Positions 9,290-18,250 of a stretch of 64,000 bases of DNA are shown here, piece after piece. The position numbers were made by a program, and so were the translations under genes. The notes beneath the pieces are model-generated. The model was given only the letters and a program-made list of their open reading frames with translations. It was not told where the DNA came from and did no database searches. Origin of the DNA: an uncultured Acetatifactor sp. GTDB lineage: Bacteria; Bacillota; Clostridia; Lachnospirales; Lachnospiraceae. Positions within the stretch are counted from its first letter, which is position 1. The number at the start of each line of letters is the position of its first letter. The DNA is taken from contig CANQWM010000003.1 in the NCBI GenBank assembly GCA_947627535.1, positions 86,233 through 150,232 of the forward strand, written 5' to 3'.

Positions 9290-11341
9290 GTGACAAAAGT
9301 GTCAGAAATCAACTATAAGGAAGAATATGAGAAAGCACAGGAAAGATGCGCGGATCTGTCGGACCGGGTAGTGCTCCTGGAAAGCCAGGTGGAGGAACTG
9401 CAGTTTAAACTGGACCGGATTAGGAATAACCGGTTGTGGAAAATAAGCAAACCGGCCCGGAGTGTGTTCCACTTTCTGGCAAGGCAGAAGGAGCGGCTGG
9501 GACATTGGGGGAATCCTAAGAATATTCTGCGAAAGATTATGGCAAAGAGCAGGCAGAAGGCACAGATGGAGAGCTACGGAACCGGAAGCTTCCCCTCTCC
9601 GGAGCAGGCGGCTGCTCAGCGGGCTGTCCAATTTGAACGAATGGTAAAGATCAGCATTTTGGTGCCTCTCTGGAATACCCCCAGGGAATATCTTAAGGAG
9701 ATGCTGGATTCAGTGATGGGCCAGACGTATTCTAACTGGGAACTCTGTCTTGCGGACGGTTCTGACGATGAACATGCTTATGTAGGCCAAATCTGTGAAG
9801 AGTACCAAAGACAATCCGATGGCCGTATTCTGTACCGGAAGCTGGAAAAAAATGAAGGAATTGCCGGAAATACAAACAGGTGTTATGAAATGGCCGGCGG
9901 AGAGTATATCGGGTTGTTTGACCATGACGATATTCTGCACCCCAGCGTGCTGTATGAATATGTGAAGGCGATCAATGAGCAGGGGGCGGATTATCTGTAT
10001 TGCGATGAGACAACCTTCAAGGGCGGAAGCATCAATAAAATGCTGACCATGCATTTTAAGCCGGACTATGCGCCGGACAATCTGTGCGCCAACAACTATA
10101 TCTGCCATTTCAGCGTATTTTCCCGGGAACTTCTGGAGGGCACCGAACTGTTCCGGCCCGATTTTGACGGAAGTCAGGATCATGACATGATCCTGCGGCT
10201 GACGGACAGAGCGGAGAAGGTAGTCCATGTGCCAAAGCTGATGTACTACTGGCGGAGCCATGCCGGCAGTGTGGCGGCGGGAATCGAGGCCAAGCCTTAT
10301 GCCATTGAGGCCGCCAAAGGGGCCATTGCGGATCATCTGCGGGCGCACGGCATGAAGCATTTCACCATCACCAGTACCAGAGCGTGTGAGACCATTTTCC
10401 GGATCCGGTATCAGATTCTGGGGAATCCTAAAATATCTATTGTTATCCCCAATAAGGACCATGGAAAAGATCTGAGCCGCTGTGTGTCTTCTATTCTGGA
10501 GAAATCTACTTATGACCACTATGAGATTCTGATTGTGGAGAATAACAGCAAGGAGGATACAACCTGGGATTATTACAGCGGACTGCTGGGATATGATTAC
10601 CGGGAGGCCCGAAAGGAAGCCGGCAGAAACGTATCTGGGGACACGGACGGAGGAATCCTGCGCAGCAGGGATGGCAGAACGGCGATTGTTACTTATAAGG
10701 GCAGTTTTAATTATTCCGCGGTGAACAATCTTGGCGCCCGGTATGCGGATGGAGAGTATCTGCTCCTGCTGAACAATGATACGGAAGTGATCACCTCCAA
10801 CTGGATGGAGGAGCTTCTTATGTATGCGCAGCGGGAGGATGTGGGAGCCGTAGGAGCGAAGCTGTATTATCCGGATATGACCATTCAGCACGCGGGGGTT
10901 GTCCTGGGGCTGGGGGCGCACCGGACCGCCGGCCATACGCACTATAAGGTCCCGAAACAGAATCTGGGCTATATGGGGCGGCTCTGTTACGCCCAGGATG
11001 TCTCCGCTGTGACAGGAGCCTGTCTGCTGGTAAAGAAGTGTCTGTATCTGGAAGCCGGCGGGCTGGACGAGGAATTTGCCGTCTCGCTGAATGATGTGGA
11101 TTTCTGCCTGAAGCTGCGGGAAAAGGGACTGCTGAATGTGTTTACGCCTTTTGCCGAGCTCTATCATTATGAATCGGTTTCCAGGGGGCTGGATGATCAG
11201 GGGGAAAGGGCGGAGCGTTATAATCGGGAGTCGGAGAAGTTTCGGGAAAAGTGGAAAAAACAGCTCGAGGCCGGAGATCCCTATTACAATCCCAATTTTT
11301 CTCTTGACAGGAGTGATTTTTCCCTGAAAGTGAAGACATAA
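9290..11341 (+). CDS. Two-domain GT2 glycosyltransferase
   Basis: A coiled-coil N-terminus (about residues 10-50) precedes two GT2 domains. The first starts at KISILVPLWN (about residue 120) and has GLFDHDDIL as its metal-binding region. The second starts at KISIVIPNKD (about 380) and has LLLNNDTEV and the SLNDVDFCLKL motif. Bifunctional proteins of this shape commonly build repeating rhamnan or rhamnose-glucose polymers. The GTG at 9290 is chosen because GAAAGGA lies seven bases upstream; a GTG at 9254 would overlap the preceding gene. It follows the preceding transferase closely and is probably co-transcribed with it. Confidence 0.88.
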   Translation: MTKVSEINYKEEYEKAQERCADLSDRVVLLESQVEELQFKLDRIRNNRLWKISKPARSVFHFLARQKERLGHWGNPKNILRKIMAKSRQKAQMESYGTGSFPSPEQAAAQRAVQFERMVKISILVPLWNTPREYLKEMLDSVMGQTYSNWELCLADGSDDEHAYVGQICEEYQRQSDGRILYRKLEKNEGIAGNTNRCYEMAGGEYIGLFDHDDILHPSVLYEYVKAINEQGADYLYCDETTFKGGSINKMLTMHFKPDYAPDNLCANNYICHFSVFSRELLEGTELFRPDFDGSQDHDMILRLTDRAEKVVHVPKLMYYWRSHAGSVAAGIEAKPYAIEAAKGAIADHLRAHGMKHFTITSTRACETIFRIRYQILGNPKISIVIPNKDHGKDLSRCVSSILEKSTYDHYEILIVENNSKEDTTWDYYSGLLGYDYREARKEAGRNVSGDTDGGILRSRDGRTAIVTYKGSFNYSAVNNLGARYADGEYLLLLNNDTEVITSNWMEELLMYAQREDVGAVGAKLYYPDMTIQHAGVVLGLGAHRTAGHTHYKVPKQNLGYMGRLCYAQDVSAVTGACLLVKKCLYLEAGGLDEEFAVSLNDVDFCLKLREKGLLNVFTPFAELYHYESVSRGLDDQGERAERYNRESEKFREKWKKQLEAGDPYYNPNFSLDRSDFSLKVKT

Positions 11342-11359
11342 GATAATGGAGAGGACAAC

Positions 11360-12814
11360 ATGTTATTTAACTCGGTGATATTTATTGCGGTGTTTCTTCC
11401 GATTGCGCTTCTGGGATGGTATGTGCTGCAGAGACTGGAGAATCCAGCCCCTGCCAAGACTTTTCTCATCGGAATGTCCTTATGGTTTTACGGATATTAT
11501 AATATCGGCTATCTGTGGATACTTCTGGCGAGTCTGGCGTTTAATTATGTCGTGAGCGGGCTGCTTGACAGGCACAAGGGCAGCCGGGGTCTGCTGACGC
11601 TGGGTATCCTGGGAAATCTGGGCCTGCTGTTTTATTTTAAATATTTCAACTTTTTTATCGATAACTGCAACTTTTTTCTCCACACGGACATTCATCTGGA
11701 AAAGATCGCTCTGCCCCTTGGAATCAGCTTTTTTACCTTTCAGCAGCTTTCTTTCGTCGTGGAACGGTATAAAGGCGGCGCGCCCCACTATTCCATTCTT
11801 GACTATGTGTTTTTTGTGAGCTTCTTTCCCCAGCTGATCGCGGGCCCTATTGTGCTCCACAGCGAATTGATCCCGCAATTACAGGAGAGAAAAAACAGGC
11901 GGTTTTCCGCTTCTGTCTTTTATGACGGGTTGACTCTTTTTATTCTTGGACTGGCGAAAAAGGTCCTGCTTGCGGATACTCTGGCGGTTCTGGTAAATGC
12001 GGAATACGCCAATATCCATGCGCTGGATGCGCCTTCGGCCTGGATTGTCATATGCTGGTACATGGCTGAATTGTACTTTGACTTCAGCGGATACTGTGAT
12101 ATGGCAAGAGGAACTGCCGGTATGTTCGGCTTCCGGCTTCCTGAGAATTTTGATTCTCCCTTCCGGGCAGCGTCGGTCCGGGAGTTTTGGCGCAGATGGC
12201 ATATGACTCTGTCAAGATTTCTGACCCGGTATATTTATATCCCGTTAGGGGGAAACAGGAAGGGAAAAGCAAGACAGTGCGTGAATCTGCTGGCGGTCTT
12301 TCTGATCAGCGGGCTGTGGCACGGAGCGAACTGGACCTTCGTCCTGTGGGGGCTGATGCACGGACTGGCAGTGGTGTTCGAGACACTGTTTCCCAAGGTT
12401 AGGTTTCCGAAGGAATGGATGAACCGTCTGGCTACGGCCGTGTTCGTGACCCTGTCCTTTTCCATTTTCCGAAGCGATTCCCTGTCACAGGCGGCCCTGC
12501 TCTGGCGCAGGCTGTTTGCAGGGGGAAATACGGGAATGTTCCTCGGAATCTGTAACGTACTGCAGTTTCCGGAAAATTATGTTCTTATTAAGCTGCTTGG
12601 GACATGGGCTCCCGCGGCGCTGAACCCGCTTTTTGTTTTCTGTATGATCCTTTTATCCGGTCTTGTCATCCTGTTTTTGTCTGGCAGAACAGCGGAACAG
12701 TGGATTGCAGAAAAGGGCGGCACACCCGCGGGGACATTTTGGCTGGGTACTCTGTTTACATGGTCTTTTTTGTCGCTGTCGCAAGTCAGTGTGTTTTTAT
12801 ATTTTAATTTTTAG
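11360..12814 (+). CDS. MBOAT-family membrane O-acyltransferase
   Basis: A 484-residue polytopic protein of the DltB/AlgI type. WRRWHMTLSRFLTRYIYIPLGG (around 278-298, with His281) and SGLWHGANW with the catalytic-type His321 are the family's conserved sites; His334 follows in LMHG. Such proteins move acyl groups, usually acetyl, across the membrane onto surface polymers. The gene right after it encodes an exported SGNH-like protein, the usual acceptor-side partner (as AlgI with AlgJ/AlgX, or DltB with DltD). No D-alanine ligase or carrier protein gene is nearby, so glycan O-acetylation is more likely than D-alanylation. GGAGAGG precedes the ATG. Confidence 0.93.
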   Translation: MLFNSVIFIAVFLPIALLGWYVLQRLENPAPAKTFLIGMSLWFYGYYNIGYLWILLASLAFNYVVSGLLDRHKGSRGLLTLGILGNLGLLFYFKYFNFFIDNCNFFLHTDIHLEKIALPLGISFFTFQQLSFVVERYKGGAPHYSILDYVFFVSFFPQLIAGPIVLHSELIPQLQERKNRRFSASVFYDGLTLFILGLAKKVLLADTLAVLVNAEYANIHALDAPSAWIVICWYMAELYFDFSGYCDMARGTAGMFGFRLPENFDSPFRAASVREFWRRWHMTLSRFLTRYIYIPLGGNRKGKARQCVNLLAVFLISGLWHGANWTFVLWGLMHGLAVVFETLFPKVRFPKEWMNRLATAVFVTLSFSIFRSDSLSQAALLWRRLFAGGNTGMFLGICNVLQFPENYVLIKLLGTWAPAALNPLFVFCMILLSGLVILFLSGRTAEQWIAEKGGTPAGTFWLGTLFTWSFLSLSQVSVFLYFNF

Positions 12815-12870
12815 GGATCCGGGAAGAACAGGATGCAGGATCCCCCTTTGAAAAAACAGGTGGAAGGGCT

Positions 12871-13953
12871 ATGGAAAAGGCAAAATCCTTAAAAAAACTG
12901 AGTATTGTCATTGCAGCCGAACTTTTTCTGGCAGCTTTGATCGTGTGGTTCTTTGATCCGTTTTATCAGTATCATGCGCCCCTTGCCGGCATGAAGGCCG
13001 TGCTGAACGACCGCGACAACCAGATGCCGGGGACGATCCGTAATTTCTCGTATGACAGCGTACTGGCAGGCTCTTCCGTTGCGGAAAATTTTGACAGCGG
13101 GTATCTGGACGAAATATATGGCTGCAGGACCCTGAAGCTGATCCGCGCATCCGGTTCCGCTGCGGATCTGCTCTATTATCTGGAGATGGCCCAGGAAAAC
13201 CAGGAACTGCGGAATGTGTTCTGGTGTCTCGATATTTTTGCGTTGGATTCCTCCACAGACGTGACTCTCTTAGGCGGGGATACCCCCAGATATCTGCATA
13301 CAAAGGAGGTCTTTGACGATATACCGTATCTTTTCAACAAGGAGATTCTGCTGGAAAAAATACCGCTTATGCTGGCGTCTGCGCATCTGGAGATCAACAC
13401 GGGAGGAAATGCCTATAACTGGGCAAGGAATAAGATATTTGGCGCGGATCAGGCCATGAGAGCCTATAACCGGAGCGGCGTGAGCGGGACGGGAGAGATC
13501 GAGCAAAAGGATTTTTCGGAACGCAAAAAGCTGATCAATGACAATCTTTCTCTTTTGACCGGACAGATTGGGGCCCATCCGGAAATTACCTATCGTTTTC
13601 TGTTTCCGCCGTATTCGATGTTATGGTGGGACTGCGCCTATGTGAACGGCGAACTTTCGGAACGGCTGTACATTCTGGAGGAAGCTTTGTCCGCTCTGAC
13701 GGAGTTTGACAATGCGGAGATCTATTTCTTCCAGGCGGAGGAGGAGATCGTATGTAATCTGGACAACTATATGGATATGATCCATTATTCTCCAAAGATC
13801 AACCAGATCATGCTGGAAAAAATGGCGGCGGGAGAAAACCGGGTGACCCGGGAAAATATCCGGGAGACCCTGGAAAAGATGAGGACTCTTACGGAGCGGA
13901 TTTCCCGGGAAGACATTCTGCGCTATTATCCCGTAGGAGGTGAGCAGAAATAA
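12871..13953 (+). CDS. Membrane-anchored SGNH-like protein, probable partner of the MBOAT acyltransferase
   Basis: The 360-residue product has one N-terminal membrane segment (about 10-28) and an extracytoplasmic domain. LAGSSVAENF at about 65-74 resembles SGNH block I with a nucleophile serine, and MDMIHYSPK near residue 300 supplies a D-x2-H pair like block V. These are the three catalytic positions of SGNH esterases/transferases such as AlgX, AlgJ and DltD. I see no clear blocks II and III, so the assignment rests on these motifs and on its position 56 bases after the MBOAT gene. It would transfer the acyl group to the surface glycan. Confidence 0.72.
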   Translation: MEKAKSLKKLSIVIAAELFLAALIVWFFDPFYQYHAPLAGMKAVLNDRDNQMPGTIRNFSYDSVLAGSSVAENFDSGYLDEIYGCRTLKLIRASGSAADLLYYLEMAQENQELRNVFWCLDIFALDSSTDVTLLGGDTPRYLHTKEVFDDIPYLFNKEILLEKIPLMLASAHLEINTGGNAYNWARNKIFGADQAMRAYNRSGVSGTGEIEQKDFSERKKLINDNLSLLTGQIGAHPEITYRFLFPPYSMLWWDCAYVNGELSERLYILEEALSALTEFDNAEIYFFQAEEEIVCNLDNYMDMIHYSPKINQIMLEKMAAGENRVTRENIRETLEKMRTLTERISREDILRYYPVGGEQK

Positions 13954-13984
13954 AGTGATTTCAGTGGATTCTTTTTCCAAAGTA

Positions 13985-13993
13985 TGTTATACT
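13985..13993 (+). promoter_or_regulatory. Candidate extended -10 promoter for the phosphoglucomutase gene
   Basis: TGTTATACT is an extended -10 element (TG-N-TATACT) in the 130-base gap before the mutase. The -35 region at 17 bases spacing (TGGATT, 13965) is weak, which is normal for extended -10 promoters. It would let the mutase be transcribed apart from the acylation genes. Confidence 0.5.
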
Positions 13994-14085
13994 GTATCTA
14001 AGTTTATACTTCCGGTTATCCGCAAAAGCGCAGAGACGGAACCGGTCTGAAAGAGAGAAGCTGCGCAGAAATGAGGTAGAGCAAG

Positions 14086-15807
14086 ATGGGTTTTATGGAG
14101 GAATATGATTTCTGGCTGAAGGACGACTATTTTGATCAGGCAACCAAAGAGGAGCTGCTGGCGATCCGTGACAACAAAGCGGAGATCGAGGAGCGATTCT
14201 ACAAGGAACTGGAATTCGGAACCGGCGGCCTTCGGGGTGTGATCGGCGCCGGAACCAACCGTATGAATATCTATACGGTCCGCAAGGCGACCCAGGGACT
14301 GGCAAACTTTATTTTAAAGCAGGGAACACAGGCTAAGGGCGTAGCCATCGCGTATGATTCCAGGAACATGTCCCCCGAGTTCGCTGATGAGGCCGCTCTC
14401 TGCCTGGCAGCGAATGGGATCAAAGCCTATGTGTTTGACTCTCTCAGGCCCACCCCGGAGCTTTCCTTTGCGCTGCGCACGCTGGGCTGTACCGCAGGAA
14501 TCGTGGTGACGGCCAGCCATAACCCGCCTGAGTACAACGGCTATAAGGTATACTGGGAGGACGGCGCACAGGTCACCGCTCCAAAGGATAAGCAGATCAT
14601 CGAGGAAGTGCAGAGCATCAAGGATTACCATACCGTAAAGACCATGTCCAAAACGGATGCGCAGTCCAAGGGCCTGTATCAGGTTATCGGCAAAGAGATC
14701 GACGACAAATATATGGCGGAGCTGAAAAAACAGATCATTCATCCGGATGTGATCGCAAAGATGGCTGACGACATCCGAATCGTATACACGCCTCTCTGCG
14801 GAACGGGTAATCTTCCCGTGAGAAGGATTCTGTCCGAGCTGGGCTTTCGGCATGTGTATGTGGTTCCGGAGCAGGAGAATCCCGATCCGAAATTTACGAC
14901 GCTGGAATATCCGAATCCCGAGGATCCCAAGGCGTTTACCTATGCGCTCCGCCTTGCGAAAGAAAAAGACGCGGACATTGTGCTGGCTACTGACCCCGAC
15001 GCGGACCGTCTGGGCGTGTACGCCAAAGACGCAAAGACCGGAGAGTATGTCGCCTTTACGGGCAACATGTCCGGTATGCTGATTGCGGAGTACATCCTGC
15101 GTGAGAGGACGGCGACGGGAACGATGCCGGAAAATCCCGCGCTGGTGACTACCATTGTGACGACCAACATGGCGGGTGCCATCACACAGGCATACAACGT
15201 AAAGAAAATAGAGGTGCTCACGGGCTTTAAGTACATCGGCGAGCAGATCAAGCTGTTTGAGCAGACCGGCAGCAACCACTATGTATTCGGTCTGGAGGAA
15301 AGCTATGGATGTCTCGCAGGCACCCATGCCAGGGACAAGGATGCCGTCGTTGCGGTGATGTGCCTCTGCGAGGTAGCCGCATACTGCAAGGAGCACGGCA
15401 AGACGCTGTGGGATATGATGCTGGATATTTATGAAAAGTACGGTTATTATAAGGAGAGCCAGTACACCATTACGCTGAAGGGAATTGACGGTTCCAGACA
15501 GATCGCTGAAATCATGGATAAGCTCCGCAGCAATCCGCCCAAGGCGTTCGGAAGCCTGAAGGTCTTAAAGTTCCGGGATTATCTGACCGACAGGACTCTG
15601 GACATGGTTACCGGAGCGGAGGGAACTACCGGACTGCCGAAATCAAATGTGCTCTATTTTGAACTGCCTGACGACGCATGGTGCTGCGCGCGTCCTTCCG
15701 GGACGGAGCCCAAGATCAAGTTCTATATGGGCGTCAAGGGAACCAGCATAGATGACGCAAAGACAAGGCTGGAGAAGCTGACTGAGGATCTGAAGGCGGT
15801 ACTGTGA
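14086..15807 (+). CDS. pgcA: Phosphoglucomutase / phosphomannomutase
   Basis: An alpha-D-phosphohexomutase of 573 residues, the length of the PgcA type of Firmicutes, which interconverts glucose 6-phosphate and glucose 1-phosphate in the cytoplasm. TASHNPPEYNG (about 142-152) carries the phosphoserine, DPDADRLGV (about 302) is the magnesium loop, and RPSGTEPKIKFY near the C-terminus is the phosphate-binding loop. Glucose 1-phosphate feeds UDP-glucose and dTDP-rhamnose synthesis, so its place inside the glycan locus is logical. Activity on mannose or glucosamine phosphates cannot be excluded. The stop codon is one base from the next start. Confidence 0.95.
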   Translation: MGFMEEYDFWLKDDYFDQATKEELLAIRDNKAEIEERFYKELEFGTGGLRGVIGAGTNRMNIYTVRKATQGLANFILKQGTQAKGVAIAYDSRNMSPEFADEAALCLAANGIKAYVFDSLRPTPELSFALRTLGCTAGIVVTASHNPPEYNGYKVYWEDGAQVTAPKDKQIIEEVQSIKDYHTVKTMSKTDAQSKGLYQVIGKEIDDKYMAELKKQIIHPDVIAKMADDIRIVYTPLCGTGNLPVRRILSELGFRHVYVVPEQENPDPKFTTLEYPNPEDPKAFTYALRLAKEKDADIVLATDPDADRLGVYAKDAKTGEYVAFTGNMSGMLIAEYILRERTATGTMPENPALVTTIVTTNMAGAITQAYNVKKIEVLTGFKYIGEQIKLFEQTGSNHYVFGLEESYGCLAGTHARDKDAVVAVMCLCEVAAYCKEHGKTLWDMMLDIYEKYGYYKESQYTITLKGIDGSRQIAEIMDKLRSNPPKAFGSLKVLKFRDYLTDRTLDMVTGAEGTTGLPKSNVLYFELPDDAWCCARPSGTEPKIKFYMGVKGTSIDDAKTRLEKLTEDLKAVL

Positions 15808-15808
15808 C

Positions 15809-17200
15809 GTGGCCGGGAAAGTAAGCGGTAGTAATTTCAGAAAAACCATATATTTTTTCAAGCGGAACGGTATTAAGAACACATGTTATGCTATTTGGGA
15901 GAGGCTGGCTGTACGCAGGCAGCCTCTCTATCGTTTTGCTCCGCCGGCGGAATCGGAGCTGAAGGCCCAGCGGGCGGCGTATGGGACGATGGAGCATGCG
16001 TATAAGATCAGTATCGTGGTCCCCTGTTACCGCACCTCCCCCAGGCACCTGCTGGATATGATAAACTCTGTGCGAGACCAGACATACGGAAACTGGGAGC
16101 TGATTCTGGCAGACGCCACGGAGGATGACAGCGTGGAGAGGACGGCCGGCGTTGTGGCAGACCCCAGGATTCGATATCTTCGTCTTGCGAAAAACGCAGG
16201 AATCGCGGAAAATACCAATTGCGGGATTTTAAAGGCGTCGGGGGATTACATTGGCCTTCTGGATCATGATGATCTGCTGACGCCGGACGCACTGTTTTGG
16301 ATGGCTTCCGCCGTCTCCGGGCGGGAAAAGGACGGAAAGGCCGCAATGCTGCTTTATTCCGATGAGGACAAGTGCGACGGGGATGGAAAAGCATATTATG
16401 AGCCGAATTGCAAGGAAGATTTTAATCTGGACCTGCTCTTAAGCAATAACTATATCTGCCATTTCCTGATGATGGAGGGAAACCTGATGCGGGAGCTTCT
16501 GCTGCGCGGAGAATATAACGGGGCCCAGGATTATGACCTTGTGCTGAGAGCGGTCCAGAGACTGGCAGGACGGGAAGACACCATTGTGCATATACCCCGG
16601 GTTCTTTATCATTGGCGGTGCCATGAGGCGTCCACTGCGGCAAACCCGGCAAGCAAACTGTACGCTTATGAAGCGGGACGGCGGGCCCTGCAGGATTACG
16701 CAGACCGGAACGGATGGCAGGCAAAAGCGGAGAATACGGCGCATCTGGGTTTTTACCGTCTGGAATACGCAGGGGAACTGTTTGCCGCCCGGCCGGACGT
16801 GGGGGCGGTGGGAGGCCCGCTGATCAGAAAAAACAGAATCTGGGGCGGGAGGATGGCGCAGGACGGAACGGTCTTTTATCAGGGACTGCACCGGCGCTTC
16901 AGCGGCTATCTGAACCGGGCGTCGCTTGGTCAGGATGCGGCAGCGCTGGATATCCGAAACATCAGGGTCAGGAAAGAGGCATGGGAGATATTTCGCGATA
17001 CGACAGGCATTCCATGGAGGACAGCGCCGGGACAGGAGATTTTCGACGTGTCTGCCCTTCCGGAGGGAACGGACTTTCAGGCGGTGAGTCTGGCTTTGGG
17101 CCTTGCACTGCAAAAAAACGGCTACAGGCTATTATATCTGCCGGAGCAAGGGAGGCTTTGGAAGGATGAAGAAAATAACCATTGTTATTCCAAACTATAA
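15809..17200 (+). CDS. GT2-family glycosyltransferase
   Basis: The GT-A domain starts at ISIVVPCYRT (about residue 68) and includes LILADATEDDS and the metal-binding GLLDHDDLL. The remaining part (YLLSNNYICHF-type region, then YHWRCHEASTA) is like the first half of the two-domain transferase at 9290. After about residue 330 similarity to a second domain is partial, so this may be a shortened two-domain enzyme. The GTG start is one base after the mutase stop and has only a weak ribosome site (GGCGGT), consistent with translational coupling. The 3' end overlaps the next gene by 35 bases. Confidence 0.85.
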   Translation: MAGKVSGSNFRKTIYFFKRNGIKNTCYAIWERLAVRRQPLYRFAPPAESELKAQRAAYGTMEHAYKISIVVPCYRTSPRHLLDMINSVRDQTYGNWELILADATEDDSVERTAGVVADPRIRYLRLAKNAGIAENTNCGILKASGDYIGLLDHDDLLTPDALFWMASAVSGREKDGKAAMLLYSDEDKCDGDGKAYYEPNCKEDFNLDLLLSNNYICHFLMMEGNLMRELLLRGEYNGAQDYDLVLRAVQRLAGREDTIVHIPRVLYHWRCHEASTAANPASKLYAYEAGRRALQDYADRNGWQAKAENTAHLGFYRLEYAGELFAARPDVGAVGGPLIRKNRIWGGRMAQDGTVFYQGLHRRFSGYLNRASLGQDAAALDIRNIRVRKEAWEIFRDTTGIPWRTAPGQEIFDVSALPEGTDFQAVSLALGLALQKNGYRLLYLPEQGRLWKDEENNHCYSKL

Positions 17201-18143
17201 CGGCGCTGGCTTTTTGCAGGATTGCCTGCAGTCATTGGAAAATCAGGAACCGGGGACGCCCGCGTTCGATGTCCTGGTGGTTGACAACGGTTCTCAGGAT
17301 GAAAGCCTTGCCTTGATTGCGGAAAGATTTCCTCAGGTTCAGGTCGAGGCACTCTCTGAAAATACAGGTTTCTGCCATGCCGTAAATGTGGGAATCCGCC
17401 GGGCCGATTCTCCCTATGTGATCCTGCTGAACAACGACACAAAGGCGGCACCGGGCTTTGTGTCGGGATTGTTCCGGGCTATTGAGAGAGATCCCAGGAT
17501 TTTTTCCGTCAGCGCCAGTATGCGCATGTGGGACAGGCCGGATCTGATGGATGACGCGGGAGACCGGTACTGTGTGCTTGGGTGGGCGTACGGCAGAGGA
17601 AAGGGGAAATCTTCCGTCCGGTATAAAAAGCCGTGTAAGATCTTTTCGGCCTGCGGCGGAGCAGCCATCTACCGTCGGGATATCCTTATGAAGATCGGAC
17701 TGTTTGACGAAGCTCATTTTGCCTACCTGGAAGATCTTGATATCGGCTGGCGGGCTCAGATTTATGGCTATCAGAATTATTATGAACCCTCCGCGGAGGT
17801 GCTGCACTACGGGAGCGCCTCCACAGGTTCCCGTTATAACAGGCAGAAAACAGTGCTTGCCGCTGCCAACAACGTGTATGCGGCAGGGAAAAATATGCCC
17901 CTTTTGCAGCTGCTTTGGAATCTGCCGTTTCTGATGCTGGGTTTTCTGGTAAAATCTGTCTTTTTTACATGTAAGGGTATGGGAAAACTGTATCTGAAGG
18001 GACTGGCTGCGGGTTTCAGGAAACTGCTGTCTGAGGAAGGCCGAAGCGCAAAGGTGCCGTTCTGCCTTGAAAATCTGGGGAACTATCTTGCCGTCCAGGG
18101 GCAGCTTTATCTGAATACTCTGCGACTTCTTAAGAAATCTTAA
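17166..18143 (+). CDS. GT2-family (rhamnosyl-type) glycosyltransferase
   Basis: A 325-residue enzyme starting directly with the GT-A fold: KKITIVIPNYNG, then VVDNGSQDES and VILLNNDTKA as the nucleotide and metal sites, and FAYLEDLDIGWRAQIYGY as the acceptor-side motif typical of WbbL/RfbF-like rhamnosyltransferases. A C-terminal hydrophobic stretch near residues 235-262 probably touches the membrane. ATG 17166 is preferred: GGAGG lies upstream and the protein then begins at the conserved strand. It overlaps the previous gene, which suggests coupled translation. This gene ends the transcription unit; a new promoter follows. Confidence 0.9.
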   Translation: MKKITIVIPNYNGAGFLQDCLQSLENQEPGTPAFDVLVVDNGSQDESLALIAERFPQVQVEALSENTGFCHAVNVGIRRADSPYVILLNNDTKAAPGFVSGLFRAIERDPRIFSVSASMRMWDRPDLMDDAGDRYCVLGWAYGRGKGKSSVRYKKPCKIFSACGGAAIYRRDILMKIGLFDEAHFAYLEDLDIGWRAQIYGYQNYYEPSAEVLHYGSASTGSRYNRQKTVLAAANNVYAAGKNMPLLQLLWNLPFLMLGFLVKSVFFTCKGMGKLYLKGLAAGFRKLLSEEGRSAKVPFCLENLGNYLAVQGQLYLNTLRLLKKS

Positions 18144-18167
18144 GAAATGCCTTCATAAAATCCTAAG

Positions 18168-18196
18168 TTGTTGTTTTTATAATAATATTGTAAAAT
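18168..18196 (+). promoter_or_regulatory. Promoter for the sugar-phosphate transferase gene
   Basis: TTGTTG (18168-18173) and TAAAAT (18191-18196) are separated by exactly 17 bases in an AT-rich gap. This is a good vegetative promoter and implies that the priming transferase and LCP genes can be expressed separately from the upstream glycosyltransferases. Confidence 0.65.
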
Positions 18197-18203
18197 ATTT
18201 TCA

Positions 18204-18226
18204 GCCGGCGGGGAACGGGCGCCGGC
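18204..18226 (+). promoter_or_regulatory. GC-rich leader hairpin
   Basis: GCCGGCG (18204-18210) and its exact complement CGCCGGC (18220-18226) flank a nine-base loop just downstream of the expected transcription start. No T-run follows, so it is not an ordinary terminator. It could affect translation or stability of the next gene's mRNA. Confidence 0.45.
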
Positions 18227-18250
18227 GGCCGGCATTTGCGGGTGATACGC

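Noticed and set aside
9710..11167. Open frame of 485 codons on the minus strand
   Set aside because: Antisense to the two-domain glycosyltransferase with intact motifs; no ribosome site or domain seen.
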